Of a stretch of DNA of 64,000 bases, positions 46,888 through 57,892 are shown piece by piece. Below the pieces are notes generated by a model. The model did no database searches, was not told the origin of the DNA, and worked only from the letters and a program-made list of their open reading frames with translations. The position numbers and the translations under genes were made by a program. The stretch is from Geotrypetes seraphini. Its lineage: Eukaryota; Chordata; Amphibia; Gymnophiona; Dermophiidae. Numbering within the stretch: the stretch's first letter is position 1; each line of letters starts with the position of its first letter. Location of the stretch: NCBI RefSeq assembly GCF_902459505.1, contig NC_047095.1, forward strand, positions 119,289,380 through 119,353,379. Direction: 5' to 3'.

Positions 46888-47005
46888 AGGGTTACCATAT
46901 GGCTCCAGAAAAAGGAGGACGGGTTTTACTTCCTTTGAAAGCGATGGAATTAAAAGCCGGATGTCTCAAGCCATCCTCCTTTTTCTGGAGCCATATGGTA
47001 ACCCT
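46888..47005. repeat. Small TIR element (GGTTACCATATG family)
   Basis: AGGGTTACCATATGGCTCC at the left end and GGAGCCATATGGTAACCCT at the right end form near-perfect ends of about 32 bp, with an AAAAAGGAGGA stretch inside each arm. Half of it remains upstream of gene B (7553-7660). Confidence 0.8.
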
Positions 47006-47372
47006 GGGGCCCACTACCCATCTCTTATCATCACCACACGGAGTGGACAAAGGATGGCACCGATAGCCAACGGATTACGTTTATCAAAGGGAGAACCATA
47101 TTAGATGCTCACCCAACAGGAAAAAAATAGAGAGAGACCCAGAGATAGCACAGCGACAAAAAACACTCCAGACCGATGAGGAACATCTCTAACCTCGGTC
47201 TCAAGCACAGGGAAAATCAAACAAAATCAGATGGGACTGATTACAGAAGGATACCGGACCTGCACTCATCTCTCTACCTGTCTCGCTATGATTACAGAGC
47301 ATGCGCACCACTTCTGCACAACCAGCGCAAAACAAAAGAAAGAGCCACCACCCCCCCCCTTTCTGGCTAGAG

Positions 47373-47565
47373 CACGGGTGTCAAAGTCCCTCCTCGAGGG
47401 CTTTCAATCCAGTCGGGTTTTCAAGATTTCCCCAATGAATATGCCTGAGATTTATTACCATACAATGAAAGCAATGCATGCAAATAGATCTCATACATAT
47501 TCATTGGGGAAATCCTGAAAAGCTGACTGGATTGCGGCCCCCAAGGAGGGGCTTTAACACCCCTA
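47373..47565. mobile_element. hAT-type foldback MITE upstream of gene D
   Basis: Same insertion as 8016-8212, flanked by GGCTAGAG (47365-47372) and AGCTATAG (47566-47573). Empty in the gene C flank. Confidence 0.8.
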
Positions 47566-47882
47566 AGCTATAGTGTTTAATACCTTGCACTGCAAGCCAG
47601 GAGGGGAGGGGGGCGTGCGAAGAAGAAGGCAGGGAACTTTCAGGACCCTGCCAGGGTCTCCAATCTGCAGCCTCTTCCTCTCCCTCCCCCACCCCACTAG
47701 CCTTCGCTGCTGCCTAACCCAATGCCTGCATAACTGAACCAAAAATTTTAATTTAAAAACCCCCACAAAACTATTAAGAATGTTACAAGAAGGAAGAGCA
47801 ATATCACAATGTATATCTTAGCAATTTTTTTAATGATTGAAATTGATTAGCTCAGCCACCCCCATGGCCTTGGGGACAGCTG

Positions 47883-47950
47883 TATTTAAAGAGCTCCTCC
47901 AGGGTTTGGACTCTATGGAGGTTGGGGGTGTGGTTCTGTTCCAGAAACAG
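47883..47950 (+). promoter_or_regulatory. Gene D core promoter and noncoding exon 1
   Basis: TATTTAAA (47883-47890), then donor AACAG/GTGAGT with exon end at 47950, as in B and C. Confidence 0.6.
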
Positions 47951-49080
47951 GTGAGTGAAGTGCATTCAGAAGGGCCTGGAGCAAACTGTCTGGGCTCATG
48001 TTTCAATTCAATTTCTTTTTCTCTCTCTTATTTAGAAATGAGGGGGTACTGAGTATAAGAAGTGGGGGTGCTTTTTATAACTCTGCTTTGTGTTTTATTT
48101 TAGGAGTAGGTTATAGTTTTGAGCTGGAAAATTGGTGCTGATCTCTTATGGTGCCAATTATTTAAGACTAGAAAAAAAAAATACTAGCTTTAGTTATTCA
48201 TTCCTTTCTTTCTCTCTTATTTTAAGTGTATTAACCTGGGAAACTGTTGTTTGTCTTCTGATGAGTTTAACTGATTCTCTGCGGCATACATACAGTTAAA
48301 TTCTACCTTCAAAAGCAATGTGTGCTATAGCATTTTTAACTGGGGTGACTCTACTAGCTAGATTTACAGATTTGTAACTTTCTCCCTCTATATGCTACTT
48401 GGAGCAGTAGTTAATGACTAGATATGACTCAACTCTTTACAGTTGTAATTCAAAGTGGTTTTCTGTCCTTAAATGACTTAACTTTGTACCTGAGGTAATT
48501 GGCGTTGGGGAGGGTGTATGTGTGTGTGTAAAGTGACTTGCCCCTATGTCTTTAGGAGCTCCCTTTTGACAGTTAATTGTTCTAACCTTGAGGCTGTTTC
48601 TCCACTTACTTTCTGTTAAGGCCCCTAAAATGTGTAGTAGAAAAGCTATATTCTACCCAGTAATATGCTCCTCTTTTGTGGGTGTGCATAATGAACCCAT
48701 ATAGAAAGTGACTTATGTCTCTTGTATGCTATATTGTGTTCAGGAACTTTCTGTTAGTAGATAGATAATAAGTTGTTTTGAAATCGAGAGGTAACTGCTC
48801 CTGGAGAAGATGATAGAAGGGTGTAGAGACCTAATCTTCAAAGGCCAGTTAATATGCATTTAGATCTAAGAGCACTCGGTTAAGATGTCTATTGATGGAG
48901 GCAGCCATTTTGTGCTAGTGGGGAAAACTGATGTTGGGCTTCGCCCCTTCCCTGTCTAGATAATTGATTCTTTTTAGAGAACTAATATGCCTGAATAACA
49001 GAATGTCTCTTTAATCCTTGTTGTTTTCCTTCCTATGCTCTTCAGCCCTTCCTTCCTTTTTATCCCCTCTCCCTTTTCAG
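47951..49080 (+). other. Gene D intron in the 5' UTR
   Basis: A 1.1-kb intron aligning with those of B and C. It has the 9096-9412 block once. No exon seen. Confidence 0.55.
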
Positions 49081-49090
49081 GGTCTGGGCC

Positions 49091-52000
49091 ATGCCTCTCA
49101 CACACAGAAATGTGTGGAGGCTGCGTTTACTGCTGTTTCTCTGCATCCTGATGCTGGGTTTTATGTATTGGCTCCTCTCTAATACTGAGGTGCAGCAGTC
49201 AATGAGGAAGGAGTTGGCTTATACTACCAGGCATGCTACGGTTCATGTTACGAGTGTATACAGTGATAACAGCACCCCTCGGGGGCAGATAGCACCATCA
49301 CAAGAGAATGAAGGGCCCATGGGCTGCCTCCCTGGCTACTATTATGCTGCCGAGCTCCAGCCCCGCTTCCAGCGGCCTCACCAAGATGCCGGGTCCCCTG
49401 GCGCAGGGGGAAGACCGTACCAGGTGTTAGATCTGACAGCAGAAGATGAGATGGAGCTCAAAATGGGCTATGTAAAGTATAACTTTAATGCCTTTGTCAG
49501 CGATCGCATCTCTCTCCATCGGGACCTTGGACCAGATACCAGACCCCCTGAGTAAGATAGGAACAAAACTGTGTGGTGTACAGTATTTATTATGTGCTTC
49601 CTGCTTTCCTGTCATGCCCCCCACTTTCATTTCTACACAGAGCTTAGCTTTCTTATAGATGCCATCTAAGGTTACTTGCGGGCCTCGTGTCAATAGAAAC
49701 AGTCTGAGCTGGCTTTGGCTTTGTCCCTCTTGCCTCTATAAATTTGTAGACCTAGTTGATGAGCAGGAAATATATAACCCAGCATGCAGTAGGGCAATCC
49801 CAGGACTTAACTGAGCCTGTCCCAGATGACTTTTTGTAATCCTGCTTAACCAAGTATTGGTCATAAACATGTGTTTTGACTTGCATGTTTAATCCTCTTT
49901 GCTGAGGCTATAGTTGGACTACAGATTTCGTTTCTAGGTCTAATGTCCAAAGAAGTCATGGGAGGTTGACAAACCTGAGCAGCTTAGGTAATGATTGGTG
50001 AGACAATGAAAGAGTTGATCTTCATTTATTCTAGAGCTATCTATTGTATTTGACTTATCTTGCTTGAAACTTGGACTTGTCAATGAGAACTTGTTAATCT
50101 GAGACTGAAGGGGTGTCTTGATGACAAACTTCATTCAGTTTAAAAGGTGGTTTTAACAACGAGGACAGGGATAGGTCACACCATCTGCATTGGGGATAAG
50201 ATTTCATAGTAGCTCTAACCACTGTGCCATACAGTCCCACACGATTCTCTGGGTTTAGGTTCAGGAGACACTGCCTGGGAGCCAAGGGATGGAGTAATGT
50301 CTCTTTAAAATGCTCATCTTTCCATGCCTCTAGTGAACCCCTGAGACAATCCTTTATTGCTTGATTTTAACTTTCTGCAGTAACATAACCTACTCCTCTT
50401 GTCCCCTCCCCTGAAAGGTGTTTGGCGAAGAAGTTCAAGCGTTGTCCAGCCCTGTCCCCTGTCAGTGTGATCATTGTCTTCCACAATGAGGCCTTCTCAA
50501 CTCTGCTGCGTACAGTCCACAGTGTTCTCTACACTGTACCCCGCTTTCTCTTGCATGAGATAATCCTTGTAGATGATGCCAGTACCAACGGTAAGCCACA
50601 CCTAGAATGGATGTTGTATCTTGGAGAGGGGCTATAGCATCAGATGCATGGGAGCCATGCAGAACCATCTTCCCCCTTGGTTTGACTTCCATTGTGGTCT
50701 GCTTTGAGACAACAGGTACTGTTCTCATTTAGGTGGGGGAAATTAGGTCTATTCTTCAGTTGCCAGATTTCATACCCCTCGATTTTCTTCCATATGTGGA
50801 AAAGACTCGGGAAATAGTTACCAGACACAATAGTGTAGTTTAAAACATCAAGGCCTTGGGAGTTCTTGGTGTCCTAACTGGTAGGGTACCAACTAAGAAT
50901 TTCCCCAAATTACAAATGACTGGCCATTTTTATTGAGTTTGACCTCACTTAAGGAAACTATTAGAAATACATAATTGGTACATCTTTAATTACAATGACT
51001 TCATTAATGTCCAATGATAAACTGCATACTCCAGCATTGTTTGTTGGTTTGTCGCATTGTTTCTTAATCTTTCGTTAATCTTCCCTAGCAATAGTAATGA
51101 CATAGAACACTCCCTAGCATGTGATAACTGTTTCAGTGTATGGCACACTGACCTTGTTCCTAGTCCCTAGGACAGGGGTAGGCAACTCATAAGAACAGTT
51201 AGGGCGCTTGTCTTTGACCAGAGGGATGCTGCATGAGCAAATTGCTGGGCACGATGGACCACTGATCTGACCCAGCAGCGGCTGTTGTGTTCTTATGATT
51301 CTGGCCTTCGAGGACCAGAGTGGCCCACCCCTGCCCTAAGACATAGGTATGTCTATTAAAAACAATTTTAACACTTGCCAGTAATGCTAACAAAGCAATA
51401 TCCTTTCACTGTAACTCTGAAGCTTTTCTATAGCATTCAGCTTCCATCTTTATTTTAACATATGTATATAGTCTTGTCTTCAGATACCCTATGCAAGGGG
51501 CATCTCATCCATATTAGGAACAGTTGTAAAAACTTGTTTCCTTAGGTGCAATAAGATCACAATAGGGCCATCGGAAGACTGAGCTGATCCTGTATTGCAC
51601 ACAAGATGTCTCTCTGTTGCAATTCTACAGCATAGCTTTTTTTAACCCAGTCCCCAGGGCACACTTATTCTGTTGGGTTTTCAGGACAAGGAGAAGATGA
51701 TTGACAGAACTGGAAAAATCTACTGCAGTAGACTATCCTTATCACCTGGGTGGATCAAGATCAGGGTGTCCATGTTGCAGGTGCCCCTAAACCTGCTTAA
51801 AGCTGAAGGAGATGCAGCCTGCTGGTGGGCTTTGGGGGTTCCTTCCCAAGCTTCTACCAAAAGAACCCCCCCCCCTAATATTCCCATTGCTGACCCTGTT
51901 TGGGCCATGGGTTCCACCCCATTCTGCTATGCATGTTCAGGTTGCATTTGGAACAAGAAATAGAACAATCTTAATCCTAGAGAAAGTTGAGGGTGTGAGT

Positions 52001-55000
52001 AGAACTTGGTGAATCTGCAATAAAATAGATCAGAGTGGAGATGGGTGTAAGCCTGCAACTAAAAGGCCAGAGCTGTTGTAGGGTAAAATTAGGATTAGCC
52101 TAGCCATGGGTGCCCAACCTTGGTCTTCAAAGACCACAACCCATTCAGGTTTCAGGATTTCCTAATGCACAAGTTTAAGATTTGATATACCACTCCTGCA
52201 TTTTACTGACCTAAGCGGTTTACAATGTATCAAATTAAAATGAAATTAGGGTAATTTCTCAAGTACCTATCTGTCCCGAAGGCTCGCAATCTAGCTAAAG
52301 TATCTGATAAACTAAAAATAAGTAAACAACCCAGTCCTTATGACACGCAGTCGAGTTCCAGGATACTCTCGACTAGTATACATGAGAGAATTTGCATACA
52401 ATCTCCTTTGTATGCATATTCATTGCAAGTAAAACCTGACTAGGTTGAATCCCTGGCCTAGACTGACCCGAGGGTGTTCCCCAATGGGAGTTACTATGTA
52501 TTGGTTCTGATGAAGATTTTGGTGGGGGATGGGGGTGCTCCTGTTTCTCCCGTCTACAGAGGACTTGAAGAAAACGCTGGATGAGTATGTGAGACGGCTG
52601 GAGGTAGTGAGGGTCCTACGGCAGCCAGCAAGGAAGGGGCTGGTTGGTGCCAGGTTGCTGGGAGCTGAGCAGGCCAAAGCAGATGTACTGGTGTTCCTGG
52701 ATGCCCATTGTGAGTAGAGGGCCCACCGGAGGTGAAACTGGTTTGATGCAGCACAGGATAGCTGGAACCAGGAGGGGAGCATTTGGTGAAGGAAACGAGA
52801 CACTGCACTTGGAGGTGACTTAGGTGGTGGCGGATTAGGCATTCAACAGCACATGTGATAGGCTCACAAGGGGTGCCCTGGTACTTGGCATTCTTCCCCC
52901 TTCCATTTCAGACTTCAAGGATGCATACCTCTCCTCTCGCCTGCAGGCGAGTGCTGGCCAGGGTGGTTGGAACCACTTCTGGATCGGATCGCTTTGGACG
53001 ACACTCTTGTTGTGAGCCCTGACATTGCCTCCATTGACCTGCACACCTTCCAGTTTCAGCAGCCTGTCCCTAAGCCCTCGAGCCATGCCCGTGGAATATT
53101 TGACTGGTCGCTGGCATTCATGTATGAGCCCCTGCCCAAAGCCCTAGAAGACATGCGGACTGATAAGACTCAGCCGTTCCCGTAAGTGACAACATGCACT
53201 CCGCCCACTCTCTGCTTAATTCTTATAGGCAGGGACTTGACAGATTTCTCTTTGTGTATCCAGAACACCAGCCATAGCGGGGGGACTCTTTGCTATCTCC
53301 AAATCCTTCTTCCAGCACATTGGGACCTACGATCCAGACATGCAAATCTGGGGAGGCGAGAATTTGGAAATGTCTCTTAGGGTAAGAGACATGGCAAGCG
53401 GGAGCAGGCTGCACGCCTGCTATGGTGGTCTTGGCAGGAGATGGAAGTGATTTTAAGCAGGAGGGTCAAGCCTTTCAAAAGATGTTGTTCTCTCTTCTCA
53501 GGTATGGATGTGTGGAGGAAAGCTGGAGATTGTGCCCTGCTCAGTGGTGGGTCACGTCTACCGCATAGAAAGCCCTCACACCTTTCCTGAGGGGAGGTCG
53601 GTGGTGTCGCGCAACCTGGTACGACTGGCAGAGGTTTGGATGGATGAATACAAGATGCTGTTCTATCACAGGCATATGGAGGCTGCCCGTATATTTAAGG
53701 AGGTAAAACTTTGGACTTTGTGCTAAACCTCATTCACCCCCTTCTCATCTCATTATGTTGGATTAGGTTCATATATCAGATATAGTAGAAAACTCTTCTT
53801 AGTTGAGGGGAGGGAAAGGGGTAAAGGAAACCAAAATTCCTGACCCATTTCTCTGAGCTAGTTGGTGAAGCCAAGACCCCAGTGGCCTACCCCAATTTGT
53901 TACATGTCATGAACAGAGACCTGACTGCTGTTTTTTGTTTTGTTCTCTCTTCTATCTCTGTCTAGAAGTCATACGGTGACCTGAGCCAGAGACATCAGTT
54001 GCGAGAGCAGCTGGGCTGTAAATCTTTCAGCTGGTACATGAAAACCGTCCGCCCAGACTTCTTTATCCCAGAACTCAACCCACGCTTTTATGGCGCTGTG
54101 AGTACTCTAGGCCTCTGTATAAGGAGATGTTTAGTGGCGGACAGCTGGGCAGACGCTGCGCTGTGAGCTCACGAGTTGCCAATTAAGCCTCAATGCCTGA
54201 AAATCTTTCTTGAAAAGGTTTTAAAAAAAACATTTTTATTTTTTTTTAAATCTGAAACTTAAAGCATTGCTATCTGGTTCTGAAAGGGTGTTCTTGCAAA
54301 AGACCTTTCCCAAATGGTGCAGCCACATAGCATGCTAAGAGGCTTGTTGGCATAGGGTACAATTCAGGCTCTGGATCCTCCAAGATAGGATCACAGCCTG
54401 CACTAAATACTTGAAGAGCTGAGGCTTTTATTATTGCTGTACCCCGCTTAGAAATTTGAATAAGCGGTATAATTTTTTTAATAAACTTGGAAACTTGAGG
54501 CTGTATCTAAATATATACAGGCCATAAGCAAGACAAAAGCAGAAGTAGTAAATGTATCGTATCTGAAAAAGCAAAACCTCTCCAATGGAAAAGGTCTCAC
54601 TGGGAGGGGTTCAAACTTGAGGCCCATCTTCTCTAAAAAGCACCTTAACTTAGGTGCTGGTAAGTGCCCTACCAGCGCCTAAATTTTAAGTCAAAAATGC
54701 TGTTTTAATTGGACTTAAATACAATTCAAGGTGCCTAAAGGCTTGTGTGTGTGTTTGGGGGGGGGGGGGGAGGGAGCGGTATGTATAGGGGCACCTTCAG
54801 AATGGTTAACATCAATTTGGTTGGAGTCTAATTCTGTGGCAGCTCAAGAGACAAGCTCCAGCTGGGGACTTCAAAACTGGTTGGGATGCCTGTCTGTGGG
54901 TGGGGGACTTCAAGAACACGGCAAGTCTGCTGTATGTTGAATTACCAGGCTAGTGACACTTTCCCCAGTGGCCCAGTTCTAAAACCCTGGGCAATGTGCT

Positions 55001-57289
55001 TCTTTTCTTTTAAATTTATTTTTTTTTAACTAGGTCCTGAACAGTGGTTTGAAGATGTGCCTAGATGTTAGTGAGTTGGATGATGGAAAGGCTCAAGTAG
55101 GCCTAAGAAAATGCCATGGAAATCCAGATATGCAGGTAAGAAGGGGGCTTCTATGTGTGTGTGGGGGAAGGTATTGTAGTTTGTAGTAAGGGCCAAATTT
55201 GATCTGCCTAGGGTAGTGGTGGGCAGCCAAAGTCTTGAGAACCATAACCCAGTTGGGTTTGAGGTTTCCACAATGAAAACATGCTTCAATGCTTTTACAT
55301 CTATTTGCATATAAATAGTATCATTCGTGTTCGCATTGTGGAAACCTCAAACCCAACAGGGTTATGGCCCTCAGACTGTGGTAGGGTGGTAATTACTCCC
55401 AGAAGAACTCTGGACACAATTGCAAAGTCAGCATGTTATTTAAATTTGACAACACTTAAAATATATTTTTGATAATTTATCATGAATTTCAGTACATTTC
55501 AGTATTCTCATATTTATAATAGAGAAAGCAAGCCTTCACTTGGGCCCCATTTTTACTAAATGTCGCAACACTGCTCCAGCGTGAATAGGAATTCTATGAG
55601 CGTCGAGCATTTGGTTCTCCAGGCTGTAGTAGAAACAGCTTAGTAAAAGGTTGGGGGAGCTGGTGATCTGGCAGCATCTCTAGTTGGAGTCGGCATTTAT
55701 ACATCTGAAGGCTAGGCTACATTGTTTGACAAAAATCAAGATACCCATTATGGACAGCATTCTACAAAAAAATGGATCAACTATCAAAGTCTTGAACTTC
55801 CAACCAGGTTCAACTGGTCACAAAGCTGGTAAAGGCCAATAACCATTTAAATAGCATGAACATTGTGTTTGAAGAATTGGTTCCATGGAAGCCATTAACT
55901 GCACCAAGTTGTGTGTGTGGTTTTTTTTATTTTTTATTTTTTTTTTTTTTGGGGGGGGGGTTAATGTGCAACTTCAGTCTACAATTAAGTTCTTAAGCCA
56001 ATGATTTTGGTATTTGACCAGTTTGTAGAAGTTATGGGATCTGGCTTTTAGTTTTGCTTCAGTGTGGAAATTCAGTACAATCCAATTATAAGAAAACACA
56101 GAATGACCCCCCCCCAATCTCCCTCATACCTATCCTCCCCAGCCAGCACTTCTCACTTGCACCCTATTGTCCTCAATCTATCCCGTGTATCTTGGATGCT
56201 GCTGTTGGCCTACAGAGCTGGAAGAAAGGTTGCCTTTCCTTTACTGCAATCCGTCTTGAAGAAAGAAGTGACATCCAGGGTGGGACCAGAGAGGGAAGCC
56301 TGCAGAACCACACTGGTTGCCAAAAGATTTTGCCAGGTATAATTTGGGCTGCAGAGAAGTGCTGATCTGATTGGGCAGCAGGAGAGGGGGTTCAGAAATT
56401 CTGCACAAAACACCAGTAATTCTGCATCCCTGGAGAATTCTACACAGAAGTAAATATTTTCCTGATGTTGGCCTGATTTTCCTGTCTCTCCAAAATGTAC
56501 TCGGCCTTCAGTAGTTGACTGCCTTCAAATGCTGCTATGGCTGCTGCCCCCCGCACACAGAGGATATGAATTGGGCAGAATGGGCTTTAGCACTTATGGC
56601 CATTGCTAAGTAACGTTCTGATGTGGCACAGAAGAGATAGGGGGGGGGTAGAAATGAGAGCAGGAAAGGGGAGATACTTGTCTATGGGGGTGGGATGCAT
56701 AAGGCCTTCAGCTGTGTGCCCCACCACCAAGGCAGGTCAATATTTACCTAGGGTTTGGATGCCCTCAAGTCAAGACTCCTCCCCCCCCCACCCCCAACAG
56801 TGCATGCCAGCTAAACATCTGTCTAACTTTTCTTTTATAGTATTTTGAGTACACTTCCCTGAATGAAATCCGGCACAACATCGACAGTGAGTTGTGTCTC
56901 AGTGTGGCACATTCTACCCTTATACTTGAGCCCTGTGTGGATCAGGATGGAGAAAGAAATGTACCTCCGCATCAAGCATTTTCGTATGAGAAGGTACGTT
57001 GATATTCTATTTATTTTATGATGTCACGTCGCATTGTAAGTTACAAGACGTGGACAGATAGCCTTTCTCAAGGTAACAGCTCAGCTGGGGCTTAGAACAT
57101 AACTACCCCCCCCCCCCCAACCTATGGCTGTGTTCATCTGCTGATCTTGTCTCTTTTCAGGACAGTCTGCTTCGGAGTCAGAAATTTGGCTTGTGTATCG
57201 AGGCACTGAACTACGCCCTGTTTCTGGCTTCCTGTAACTCAGAAGAGTCAACACAGGTCTGGGTCTTCATGCCTGAGTTGCTAAAGTGA
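49091..57289 (+). CDS. GALNT6-like: Gene D: GALNT6-like GalNAc-transferase, 617 aa (type 2)
   Basis: Exons: 49091-49551, 50418-50590, 52560-52709, 52947-53181, 53264-53381, 53502-53702, 53966-54097, 55034-55135, 56841-56993, 57161-57289. All have GT-AG junctions and the frame is open to TGA 57287-57289. Same Golgi enzyme role as B and C. Signal anchor is about residues 13-29 ([13 protein letters not shown]), then a stem and CLPGYY. Catalytic motifs ILVDDAS, FLDAHCE, WGGENLE, GHVYR and EVWMDEYK are kept, as are lectin CLD, CHG, QYFEY and QVW. It pairs with gene B by its 51-codon exon 9, its 34-codon exon 8 and its [11 protein letters not shown] start. Tyr321 replaces the usual acceptor-pocket Trp, and Tyr replaces Phe in GHVYR. 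The ATG is the first after the acceptor (exon begins 49081). By motif content it is the most canonical of the three. Confidence 0.93.
51174..51340. mobile_element. Foldback remnant with nested CR1 tail
   Basis: Left GGGGTAGGCAACTC and right CCAGAGTGGCCCACCCCTG are foldback ends. Between them (about 51189-51300) lies a CR1 3' end reading GCTGGGCACGATGGACCACT and GTTCTTATGAT. Confidence 0.65.
52104..52458. repeat. Foldback pair interrupted by SINE piece, gene D
   Basis: Same ancestral foldbacks as 14692-14995. About 52170-52330 matches the 3' part of the local SINE (minus strand: AAGCGGTTTACAATG, AAGTACCTATCTGTCC, AATCTAGCTAAAGTA), inserted only in D. Confidence 0.6.
55211..55382. repeat. Foldback element FB-a, gene D copy
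   Basis: Well preserved, with arms ACCCAGTTGGGTTTGAGG and CCTCAAACCCAACAGGGT, paralogous to 145-262. Confidence 0.65.
55543..55657. repeat. MITE with CCCCCTTTTACT ends, gene D copy
   Basis: Paralogous to 402-519. Confidence 0.55.
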
Positions 57290-57513
57290 AGAGAGGGCAG
57301 ATGGCCTGGAAAATCTGCTGAATGATTCTCTTAAGTTTCTAGAACAAACTAGTTTAAAACAATTTTTAAGATGCCAAATGACAGGCTGGGGCTGTCAAAG
57401 GGGACAGAGATATAGCTGAACTCTGATTATGGAGTGTTTGTTTAATTTTTTTTGTATTTCCTACCATGATGGCCTATTTTATATCCTGTAGCTAGGGGTC
57501 TGCATGTTAGTCT

Positions 57514-57519
57514 AATAAA
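57514..57519 (+). terminator. Poly(A) signal of gene D
   Basis: AATAAA in the conserved CTAATAAAGCATATTG context, about 225 bp after the stop. Confidence 0.8.
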
Positions 57520-57892
57520 GCATATTGAAAAGTAAATTGATCTCATCTACTTTTTCACTTTCTCTTAAAAGCTTTTTTTTTTCTAGAGCTGTGTACAAAG
57601 CCTTTTGGAGAAGGGAGTTCTCCAACACGAATTTTGTATGTAACCTAATTCTACTAATGCCCAACCAAACCTAATCGGTGATCTTTTTTTTATTTTTTTT
57701 TTTTTTAGGCTTTCTAAAAGGAATAGTAAAGCATATGTGTTTCTCAGGAAGAACTACAGCCTTATTTCAAGTGAAGGCCCCAAAGGCTAGTCACTTGCTG
57801 TAGATCAGTGTTTCCCATGTTGATCCTGGAGTTGCCCCCTTACCAGTCATGTTTACAGGATATTAATGAATATGCATGGTATCAGTGTTTCA

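Larger units (their letters stand above)
41123..47882. other. Intergenic region C-D
   Basis: No host gene is apparent. It parallels intergenic A-B: foldback fragment, L2-clade LINE, MITE, conserved block, SINEs and conserved 5' flank. It differs in carrying an extra L2/Rex-like LINE (43350-44855) and in lacking the 173-bp array. Confidence 0.7.
50591..52559 (+). other. Gene D intron 2
   Basis: A 2.0-kb intron. It aligns with gene B intron 2 but has the empty piggyBac site (about 50950) and no L1 fragment. It holds a foldback with a CR1 scrap inside (51174-51340) and foldbacks split by a SINE-like piece (52104-52458). Confidence 0.65.
55136..56840 (+). other. Gene D intron 8
   Basis: The shortest full intron 8 (1.7 kb). 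It holds FB-a (55211-55382) and the CCCCCTTTTACT MITE (55543-55657). It has no hAT-type MITE and no foldback at the ACCTAGGG site (56746-56753), so it is closest to the ancestral state. Confidence 0.65.
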
